This document shows, one piece after another, positions 31,921-37,928 of a stretch of DNA of 37,928 bases. Location: contig JAICMR010000013.1 in the NCBI GenBank assembly GCA_025929155.1, forward strand, positions 1-37,928, in the 5' to 3' direction. The DNA is from Chthoniobacterales bacterium (GTDB lineage: Bacteria; Verrucomicrobiota; Verrucomicrobiia; Chthoniobacterales; UBA10450). A program made the translations under genes and the position numbers. The notes under the pieces were generated by a model. It worked only from the letters and a program-made list of their open reading frames with translations, was not told the DNA's origin and did no database searches. Each line of letters begins with the position of its first letter. Position 1 is the stretch's first letter.

Positions 31921-33912
31921 TTAGGCGGAGAGCGACTTCGCAGCGTCGATCACGTGCTGGGCGTCAATTCCGAATTCTTTCATGACCTCGGCGCCGGGCG
32001 CGCTCAGGCCAAACCGGTGCAGGCCGACGATTTTGCCATCGAGCCCGACAAACTGCGCCCAAAGCTGCGGCACGCCCGCTTCGATTGCCACTCGCTTCCT
32101 ACACTCGTTAGGCAAGACTTCTTGGCGGTAGCTATCGGATTGGCGGGCGAAACGTTCGAAACAGGGCATCGAAACGACACGGGTCCCCTCGCCCAGTTCT
32201 TTCGCTGCGGCCAGCGCGTGCTGCAGTTCGCTTCCACAGGAGAGAAGGATGAGCTCCAGCTTGCCGGTTTCTTTCTTCGCGATATAACCGCCTTTCAGAA
32301 CGCCTTCGCGCCGAAGTTGCACGTCGATCTCGCTCAGGAGCGGCACGTTTTGTCTCGTTAAGGCGAGAAGGGTCGGACCATCGATTCGCTCAGCGGCGGC
32401 GACGAACGCCCCCGCGGTTTCCTCCGGATCGGCCGGACGAATCACATCGATCTGAGGCATGACCCGCACGCTCGAGACGGTTTCGACCGGTTCGTGCGTC
32501 GGACCATCTTCGCCTACCGCGATCGAATCGTGGGTGAAGATGTAAATGTTCGGCAGCTTCGAGAGCGCGGCGAGTCGAATGGAAGCGCGGCAATAATCGG
32601 TGAAAACCATGAAGGTCGCGCCCGACGCGCGAAAGACGCCGTGATAGGCCACGCCGTTCATGATCGCGCACATGCCGTGTTCGCGAATTCCATAATGGAT
32701 GTTGCGGCCGGTGGGATGGTTGCGGGTGAAATCGCCGCCACCCTTGATGTAGTTCAGAGTCGACCCGTGGAGATCCGCACTCCCGCTGATCAAAAATGGC
32801 AGGGCCTCGGCGAGCGGCTGGAGCACTTCGCTCCCGGCTTTGCGGGTCGCAATCTTGGTGTCAGCAGGGAATTTTGAGATCTTCTCCAAGAGATCGTCCG
32901 GCACTTTTTTATCGATCGCGTCATCGAGCTGCTGCGCTTTCTCCGGGTTCGCTTTCCGCCACGCTTCCCAGGTTTTCTCCCATTTGTCGTATTCCGCGAG
33001 AAGATGCTTTTTGTGCTCGGCAAAGTAATCGCGAACGTCGTCGGAGACAAAGTAAAGGTCGTTAGGCAAACCCAGGCCTTTGCGCGCTTCCTCGGCGTAT
33101 TTGGCGCCGCTTTCACCGTGCGCTTTGGAGGTGCCGGCGACTTCGGGAATGCCTTTGCCGATCAAGGTATGGGCGATGATGAATTTTGGTTTGCCGTTGT
33201 CGTTTTCCTTCGCCCGATTGAGCGCATCCAGGAAAGCCTGCATGTCATCGCCCTGGATTTCCTGCACCTCCCAGCCGTAGGCGCGATAACGCATGGCGGT
33301 GTCTTCGCTCTGCGTTTCCTTGGCCATCGCGTCGAGCGTGACGGCGTTCGAGTCATAGATCAGAATCAGATTATCGAGCCCAAAATGGCCGGCGAACGCG
33401 CTCGCTTCCGCGCTCACGCCTTCCTGCAGACAACCGTCCCCAGCCAGGCAGATGACGTGCTGGTCGAAAATTCTGTGTTCGTCGGTGTTGAAGCGCGCCG
33501 CGGCCATCTTCGCCGCCATCGCGACACCGACCGCGTTGCCGACGCCCTGGCCGAGCGGACCGGTAGTGCACTCGACGCCCGGCGTTTCGAAATATTCCGG
33601 GTGGCCCGGCGTTTTGCTGTGGAGTTGCCGGAAACGTTTGATCTCGGACATCGGCAAATCATAGCCGCTCATATTCAACCAGGCGTAGAGGAACATGGAG
33701 CCGTGCCCGGCGGAGAGAATGAAATAGTCGCGCCCGATCCAGCGGGGTTTGTCGGGGTTATGTTTGAGCGCATAGCCGTAGAGAACTGCGCCCATCTCGG
33801 CGCAACCCAGCGGAAGGCCGAGATGCCCGGATTTCGAGGCGTGGACGGCGTCGATGGCAAGGCCACGGGCCTGGTCGGCCGCTTTGGAAAGTATCTCGAG
33901 GTTTAAGCTCAT
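31921..33912 (-). CDS. tkt: Transketolase
   Basis: The ATG at 33912 gives 663 residues, the usual length; an upstream in-frame ATG at 33990 adds a non-conserved leader. Thiamine-diphosphate features are [18 protein letters not shown] near the start, [14 protein letters not shown], the GPLGQG loop and the TPP-binding [10 protein letters not shown] with Asn in [10 protein letters not shown]. The catalytic Glu lies in the pyrimidine-domain segment GIREHGM, with [16 protein letters not shown] following. It moves two-carbon ketol units between sugar phosphates in the non-oxidative pentose phosphate pathway, as a cytosolic homodimer. It stands alone on its strand. Two antisense TCGTTAGG words (32105, 33059) encode P-N-E and P-N-D. 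Confidence 0.97.
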   Translation of the reverse strand: MSLNLEILSKAADQARGLAIDAVHASKSGHLGLPLGCAEMGAVLYGYALKHNPDKPRWIGRDYFILSAGHGSMFLYAWLNMSGYDLPMSEIKRFRQLHSKTPGHPEYFETPGVECTTGPLGQGVGNAVGVAMAAKMAAARFNTDEHRIFDQHVICLAGDGCLQEGVSAEASAFAGHFGLDNLILIYDSNAVTLDAMAKETQSEDTAMRYRAYGWEVQEIQGDDMQAFLDALNRAKENDNGKPKFIIAHTLIGKGIPEVAGTSKAHGESGAKYAEEARKGLGLPNDLYFVSDDVRDYFAEHKKHLLAEYDKWEKTWEAWRKANPEKAQQLDDAIDKKVPDDLLEKISKFPADTKIATRKAGSEVLQPLAEALPFLISGSADLHGSTLNYIKGGGDFTRNHPTGRNIHYGIREHGMCAIMNGVAYHGVFRASGATFMVFTDYCRASIRLAALSKLPNIYIFTHDSIAVGEDGPTHEPVETVSSVRVMPQIDVIRPADPEETAGAFVAAAERIDGPTLLALTRQNVPLLSEIDVQLRREGVLKGGYIAKKETGKLELILLSCGSELQHALAAAKELGEGTRVVSMPCFERFARQSDSYRQEVLPNECRKRVAIEAGVPQLWAQFVGLDGKIVGLHRFGLSAPGAEVMKEFGIDAQHVIDAAKSLSA

Positions 33913-34161
33913 TCGTACTTCTAAAACAGATGCCGGTGCGAGAAAACGAGAATCTGCGGCTGGTCGGGAAATTAACCGCAAAGGAAGCAAAGATTTCCGA
34001 TAATCGAGATTTCATTGCGGCGGGTGCGCTCACTGGCCTTGCCGCTGACCAGCCATAAGTCGCGGAATCGCCTATTAAAAGGGAGGCTGGAGCGATTCGC
34101 CATCGCGCGCCCCAAACGCAGCCTTCTCGGCAGCGTCGAAGTTACCACCCCACGTCCTGAT

Positions 34162-34178
34162 GCCGCGCTTCGCGCGGC
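34162..34178 (-). terminator. Perfect GC hairpin after the polysaccharide deacetylase stop
   Basis: GCCGCGC (34162-34168), loop TTC and GCGCGGC (34172-34178) form a perfect 7 bp stem right after the TAG stop of the leftward deacetylase gene. No T-run follows, so it is a weak or Rho-assisted terminator at best. Confidence 0.4.
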
Positions 34179-34179
34179 T

Positions 34180-35448
34180 CTACTTTCTGCCCGGCGATGT
34201 CGCCGGAGGAAGTGCATCCTTTGCTTTCACTGCGTCTTCTTTGAGTGTGAACGACCAGCGCGCTTCCATTTTCTTTCCGCCGGTTTTCGCCTCCAGGATC
34301 ACAGTGCACGAGTCGCCGTGGAGAGGCTGTTTCACCTGAAAGGAAATCATCTTCGTCTTTGGATCGAACGTCGCCGGCACGAGCCCGAGCCCGCTCACCC
34401 GCAACTTGGCCGAGCCGGGATCGATTGCGGCCACACCGCCGAGGTTCGCCTGGATGAGCGGCGTCCGATCCGTCACGACGGCCCCATCCGCCGGCTGTGC
34501 CTGAAGGCTGCCGGTCGGGATTTCCTGGATCGCCTCGGCGCCACCGCTCGCAGAACCGCCGAAGTTGATCGCATCTTCGAAGACCTTCGGTTTGTTCGCT
34601 TCAATCATGTAGCGGCCTAACGACATGTTCTCGGAACCATAACCGAGTTTCTGGCCATAAACGGTGAAGAGCGCCTCATAACCGGCTTTCTTCGCGACCT
34701 CTTTCACGTGCTCGTTGTAATAGCCGTAGGGCACGGCGAGCGCGTCCACTTTCACGCCGAGCTTTTGTTCGATAATCTCCTTCGACTCGGCGATCTCCTT
34801 CTCCAGCCAGGGCTCGTACTCCGCCTGCGTGTAACGTTTCTTCAGGAGCCGATCGTAGGGCGGCTTGCGCAAATCCTGATGTGTCTCCGTGTGCGACTGG
34901 ATATCCACACCGGCGTCGCGCATCTCCTCGAGTTGCCCCCAGCTCATCGACTCACCGCCGCTGTAGCGACCCGGTTTGATTCCTTCGGTGTAAACAAACA
35001 TCGTGAAGGGATAACCGTATTTTTTCAGAATCGGCCACGCCACTTCGTAGCCCGATTTGTAACCGTCATCGATCGTGATGATCGCGGCACGCGACGGAAT
35101 GTCTTTCTCGCCCCTTTTCCAGGCGAGGAAATCTTGCAGCTTGATGACCGGGACTTTCTTGTCCTGCAGCTCTTTCATCTGCGCCTCAAAGGCTTCCGGT
35201 GTGATTTCGGTATCCGGGCGGCGAATCTTTTTCTCGAAACGGTGGTAGCCAAACACGACCACTTCCGCGTTCTGATCGATCGGCGGCTTGGTCGGCGCGG
35301 GCTTCGGGGTTTGCGCGGCCACCGCCGAGGCCGATGGCGCGGGGCTGGGATTGGAAAGTTGATGATTTTTTTGCGCCTCGTTGCTCTTCTTGCACCCGCC
35401 GAGGGCGAGGCCGCAAATCATCAGGAAAATCGTGCAATATTTGGCCAT
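34180..35448 (-). CDS. Lipoprotein polysaccharide deacetylase (NodB family)
   Basis: The ATG at 35448 starts a lipoprotein signal (MICGLALGGC, lipid Cys at residue 19). A long Pro/Ala/Ser linker follows (residues 25-60), then a NodB domain. The catalytic pair is Asp127-Asp128 in AAIITIDDGY, and the metal-binding His186 and His190 lie in QSHTETHQDL, with VPYGYYN and GYEALFTVY in later motifs. The 422-residue protein also has a C-terminal beta-rich domain. Anchored in the outer or inner membrane, it would remove acetyl groups from peptidoglycan, chitin-like or exopolysaccharide chains in the periplasm. It is divergent from a peptidoglycan amidase, and together they suggest cell-wall or polymer remodelling. 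One sense TCGTTAGG (34616) encodes S-L-G. Confidence 0.88.
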   Translation of the reverse strand: MAKYCTIFLMICGLALGGCKKSNEAQKNHQLSNPSPAPSASAVAAQTPKPAPTKPPIDQNAEVVVFGYHRFEKKIRRPDTEITPEAFEAQMKELQDKKVPVIKLQDFLAWKRGEKDIPSRAAIITIDDGYKSGYEVAWPILKKYGYPFTMFVYTEGIKPGRYSGGESMSWGQLEEMRDAGVDIQSHTETHQDLRKPPYDRLLKKRYTQAEYEPWLEKEIAESKEIIEQKLGVKVDALAVPYGYYNEHVKEVAKKAGYEALFTVYGQKLGYGSENMSLGRYMIEANKPKVFEDAINFGGSASGGAEAIQEIPTGSLQAQPADGAVVTDRTPLIQANLGGVAAIDPGSAKLRVSGLGLVPATFDPKTKMISFQVKQPLHGDSCTVILEAKTGGKKMEARWSFTLKEDAVKAKDALPPATSPGRK

Positions 35449-35569
35449 AAATTCGCCGCTAGCCTCTAAGCGGAAACGGGAAAAAACAAACGATTTCGTG
35501 ATGTTTCGCGGGTCGCGCGCAACGGCAGCTTTCGTTTTGCGCGGCACGAGTTTCGCTTTATGGAAGACG

Positions 35570-36274
35570 ATGCTTCGCCGGAAGTTTGTTCCGATTTTTT
35601 TTGCGTCGGCTGCGTTGCTCCTCTGCTGCGGCGGCTGCGCGACCGTTACGAAAAATACGAGTCGCACTTTCGACACCGTCGTGCTCGATCCAGGCCACGG
35701 CGGAAAGGACAGCGGCGCGGTCCGCCGCTATTCCCCAGCCGAAAAAACTCTCGCGCTCGACGTCGCCCTGCGTGTCCAACGCAAGTTGCACGAATCGCAA
35801 ATGCGTACCGTCATGACTCGCGATGACGACACTTTCATCCCGCTCGACGACCGTGTCGCAATGGGAAACGCCGAGAAGAATTCAATCTTCGTCAGCATTC
35901 ATTTCAACGACGCGCGTCGGCGCGCCGTCCGCGGGTTTGAGACCTACTATCAGTCGCCCTACGCGCAACCGCTGGCGGTGGCAATTGACCGTAATCTGTC
36001 GACCCTTCCCCACTCCGTGAACCGTGGCGTTCGCACCGCGCGCTTCCGCGTTCTGCGCAACGCGCAATATCCATCGGTCCTTGTCGAGTGCGGTTACCTG
36101 AGCAATCGCGGCGAAGGCAACGAAGTGAGCAGCCCAGCCTATCGCGACAGGCTGGCCGACAAAATCGCGGAGGCGATCGTCGATTACCGCTACGGCAAAG
36201 GCATGTATGCGCGCCAGCCGGCCGTGATCGCGGCACGTTCCGCAGTCGATCCTTTCGCGGCCAGTTTTCGTTAG
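35570..36274 (+). CDS. N-acetylmuramoyl-L-alanine amidase (Amidase_3)
   Basis: The ATG at 35570 opens a 234-residue protein with a lipoprotein-like signal (RRKFVPIFFASAALLLCCGGC). The catalytic domain follows at once: VVLDPGHGGKDSGA with zinc ligand His43, Glu58 in SPAEKTLALDV, SIHFND with His111, and the catalytic Glu173 in VLVECGYLSN. All zinc and catalytic residues are present. It cleaves the amide bond between muramic acid and the stem peptide in peptidoglycan, releasing daughter cells or recycling wall. It is divergent from the NodB lipoprotein gene 121 bp away. Its stop codon TAG is formed by the TCGTTAGG word at 36268-36275. Confidence 0.92.
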   Translation: MLRRKFVPIFFASAALLLCCGGCATVTKNTSRTFDTVVLDPGHGGKDSGAVRRYSPAEKTLALDVALRVQRKLHESQMRTVMTRDDDTFIPLDDRVAMGNAEKNSIFVSIHFNDARRRAVRGFETYYQSPYAQPLAVAIDRNLSTLPHSVNRGVRTARFRVLRNAQYPSVLVECGYLSNRGEGNEVSSPAYRDRLADKIAEAIVDYRYGKGMYARQPAVIAARSAVDPFAASFR

Positions 36275-36337
36275 GGCTGCAGCGTCGGCGCACGTCGGAA
36301 TCAACTTGCCGGGAGCAGATCGAGCGCTCTCTCGGCC

Positions 36338-37570
36338 TCAGAATTCGATCCCGCGCTTTTCGCGCCCAATCGCCGCCAGTAAAATAAGGGCGAGAAAAAC
36401 CACCACCATGACGCAAGCCATCGTGAGGGCGTAATCCGGCTGGCCATTTGGCCTAACGAAATACTCCGCCAGTTTCGCCTGAAGCATCGCTGCATTTGCG
36501 GAGAAGAAATTTCCGAGCTGATAGACAACGCCCGGAAATGTTCCGCGCCAGCCGGGCGGCGACAGCTCGTTCAGGTGGACCGGCACCACGCCCCACGCTC
36601 CCTGCACCATGAACTGCATGAAAAATCCGCCGACGATCAGGAGCGGCAGCGACGGCGAGAAAATCCAGAGCGGGATCAGCAATATTCCCAGGATCGCTGC
36701 AATGATAATCGTGCGCCTTCGCCCCCAGCGTTGCGAGTAGAATCCGAGCAAAGTTCCGCCGCAGATCGCGCCGAGATTGTAGATGATCGCGACCGGTGCG
36801 GTCTGGTTGACAGAAAGGCCACGCTGCTTTTGCAGGAAGGTCGGGTAAAGATCCTGCGTGCCGTGCGACATGTAGTTAAACGCGGTCATGAGCAGGATCG
36901 CGTAAACCAGCAGCCGCCATTTTTCGCGAATCATCCTGACGATGCCTAACGACTGCGGCGTCCGAGCCGCGCGCTCACGCTGCCAGGCTTCCGATTCCGG
37001 CACGCGCGCCCGGATGAAAATGACGAGCAAGGCCGGGAGCGCGCCGACCACGAAAAGCGCACGCCATCCGAAGTGCGGAAAGACCAGCCAGTAAACCACC
37101 GCCGCGAGCAGAAATCCGAAGGAATAACCCTGTTGCAAAACTCCCGAAGCGAGTCCGCGCGCTTGTGCCGGCAGACTTTCCATCGCGAGTGACGCCCCCA
37201 GTCCCCATTCGCCTCCCATCCCGATTCCGTAGAGCGCGCGGAAGATCAGGAAGACCGTGTAGTTCGGCGAGAAAGCGGTCAGCAACTCCATCACGGAGTA
37301 GAAAATGATATCGACCATGAGCGGAATCCGCCGCCCAAATCGGTCGCCGAACATTCCAAAGATCAGCGCGCCCAGCGGTCGCATCATGAGCGTGAGCGTG
37401 ATTGCAAACGTCACCTTTACGATCGACACCGAGAACTCGCCCGCCACATCGCGGACCACGAAAGTGAGAAGAAAGAAATCGAGCGCGTCGAGCGTCCAGC
37501 CGAGGAAACAGGCGAGGAAAGTGTTGCGCTGAGTGCGATTGAGCGAGCGGTAAATCTGAATCGCTTCCAT
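36338..37570 (-). CDS. MFS transporter (sialate/carboxylate:H+ symporter type)
   Basis: Start at the ATG at 37570 gives 410 residues; an upstream in-frame ATG at 37681 adds a polar leader. Twelve helices are visible, with motif A FGMFGDRFGRRIPL between helices 2 and 3 and the R-x-x-x-G-x-G-x-G region FRALYGIGMGGEWGLGASLA. PESEAW follows helix 6, and GFYSQRWGRRRT is the second-half motif A. The LDALDFFLLTFVV opening and G-G-E-W pattern recall the sialate (NanT) and lactate (SHS) families. It likely imports a small carboxylate or acidic sugar. No catabolic genes are near enough to name it. A sense TCGTTAGG (36945) and another (36452) are inside. Confidence 0.87.
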   Translation of the reverse strand: MEAIQIYRSLNRTQRNTFLACFLGWTLDALDFFLLTFVVRDVAGEFSVSIVKVTFAITLTLMMRPLGALIFGMFGDRFGRRIPLMVDIIFYSVMELLTAFSPNYTVFLIFRALYGIGMGGEWGLGASLAMESLPAQARGLASGVLQQGYSFGFLLAAVVYWLVFPHFGWRALFVVGALPALLVIFIRARVPESEAWQRERAARTPQSLGIVRMIREKWRLLVYAILLMTAFNYMSHGTQDLYPTFLQKQRGLSVNQTAPVAIIYNLGAICGGTLLGFYSQRWGRRRTIIIAAILGILLIPLWIFSPSLPLLIVGGFFMQFMVQGAWGVVPVHLNELSPPGWRGTFPGVVYQLGNFFSANAAMLQAKLAEYFVRPNGQPDYALTMACVMVVVFLALILLAAIGREKRGIEF

Positions 37571-37752
37571 TCGGCGGAAGGATAAGGAAGGCGCGCGACG
37601 AGAGAAGCATTTTGTCTCGCAGTTGGAGCTACGGAAGGCGTCCGGGGAGCGCGCAGCGCAGGAGACGCATCTACGCATCATGATACGTCAATTTGTTACT
37701 TGCCGACTGAACGCGCTTGTCGTTAAGTGCTCCCGCCGTGAACTCCGACGCG

Positions 37753-37928
37753 ATGCACCCTCTCGAGAAACTTCTGCGCGAGCGTATCGTTATTCTCGAC
37801 GGCGCCATGGGCACGATGGTGCAGCAATTCAAGCTCACCGAGGAACAGTTCCGCGGCGCCCGTTTTGCGGAGCATCCGGCGAAAGACCTGAAGGGAAGCC
37901 TCGAACTGCTCCAGCTCACGCGTCCGCA
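37753..37928 (+). CDS. metH: Methionine synthase (cobalamin-dependent), 5' part
   Basis: The ATG at 37753 opens MHPLEKLLRERIVILDGAMG, then TMVQQFKLTEEQFRGARFAE, and runs off the right edge after 58 codons. The ILDGAMGTM and LTE-x-FRG-x-RF segments are the opening of the homocysteine-binding domain of MetH. A GTG at 37738 in the same frame would add five residues. MetH transfers the methyl group of methyltetrahydrofolate to homocysteine through cobalamin, in the cytosol. The region between it and the divergent MFS gene (37571-37752) shows no recognised riboswitch, although GTCCGGGGAGCGC (37640-37652) repeats a sequence at 11316-11328. Confidence 0.88.
   Translation, partial: MHPLEKLLRERIVILDGAMGTMVQQFKLTEEQFRGARFAEHPAKDLKGSLELLQLTRP

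Larger units (their letters stand above)
1503..36952. repeat. Dispersed short word TCGTTAGG(C), 32 exact copies
   Basis: Plus-strand TCGTTAGG starts at 1503, 2191, 2888, 4442, 4679, 7550, 7904, 9610, 10438, 11394, 12291, 14187, 15263, 18008, 19969, 32105, 33059 and 36268. Its reverse complement CCTAACGA starts at 5695, 6226, 6520, 6588, 9831, 10615, 12140, 13940, 16713, 20889, 30883, 34616, 36452 and 36945. The ninth base is C in 24 of 32. Six copies lie between genes (4679, 7550, 9831, 11394, 13940, 19969), one forms a stop codon (36268), and the rest are inside genes. These counts were made by eye. Single-base variants (TTGTTAGG five times) also occur. Confidence 0.85.

Noticed and set aside
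33004-33906. 300-codon plus-strand frame opposite transketolase
   Set aside because: Composition and position are those of an antisense shadow of a strongly conserved gene.
37571-37752. SAH or cobalamin riboswitch ahead of metH
   Set aside because: A GGAGCGC-containing stretch is present, but I could not pair the required helices, and the same 13-mer occurs elsewhere as a repeat.
1-37928. Abundance of CGATCG-type words as a HIP1-like signal
   Set aside because: GATCG-rich words are frequent, but that is expected in GC-rich coding DNA; I could not show an excess by eye, unlike for TCGTTAGG.
1-37928. CRISPR array, prophage or insertion sequence
   Set aside because: No regularly spaced repeats, transposase, integrase or phage genes were found.

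Overview
The window is a stretch of GC-rich bacterial chromosome, densely packed with genes on both strands and with few long gaps. The gene set points to a Gram-negative, free-living chemoheterotroph. It includes an outer-membrane barrel, lipoproteins, a DedA protein, an MsbA-like exporter, transketolase, MetH, SmpB and RNA polymerase omega. The style of the proteins suggests the soil Verrucomicrobia (Chthoniobacterales or Spartobacteria). The hints are many starts without a Shine-Dalgarno, a tiny basic COX24/bS22-like protein, and small secreted proteins that resemble verrucomicrobial hypotheticals. This placement is an inference from protein flavour, not from a marker gene. I see no phage, transposase, rRNA or CRISPR array.

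Layout. 1-4.6 kb: the edge of a small unknown gene, a DedA membrane protein, then a tight cluster of ABC exporter, hexapeptide acyltransferase and GT-B-like glycosyltransferase, probably for cell-surface glycoconjugates. 4.7-14.5 kb: a membrane-anchored TPR protein, a secreted unknown, FabG, a secreted amidohydrolase, two MFS carriers, a membrane-anchored SDR and SmpB. 14.5-18.3 kb: RpoZ, tRNA-Pro(CGG), and a leftward three-gene operon of outer-membrane barrel, cupredoxin-like protein and class III nucleotide cyclase with a periplasmic sensor. 18.4-23.4 kb: a His-rich metal transporter overlapping a Bcp peroxiredoxin, a 34-residue basic protein, a TPR protein overlapping an AI-2E family permease, and a small TM2-like protein. 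23.6-27.7 kb: two overlapping histidine-kinase genes with receiver domains, then tRNA-Arg(ACG). 27.9-31.8 kb: a gene-poor 680 bp stretch, a small secreted protein, an aquaporin-family channel with an atypical second NPA box, a second glycosyltransferase-like paralogue, PhhB and a tiny membrane protein. 31.9-37.9 kb: transketolase, a lipoprotein polysaccharide deacetylase divergent from an N-acetylmuramoyl-L-alanine amidase, an MFS carrier and the first codons of MetH.

The strongest unexplained signal is not a gene. The octamer TCGTTAGG (usually TCGTTAGGC) occurs 32 times on the two strands together, where about one is expected by chance. It lies mostly inside genes, in every reading frame that avoids a stop, on both strands, and is absent from about 20.9 to 30.9 kb. 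This looks like a DNA-level signal such as an uptake sequence, a recombination hotspot or a protein or methylation site, and it deserves a genome-wide test. Several families of short inverted repeats also sit between genes, and one copy appears to have become the signal peptide of a secreted enzyme.
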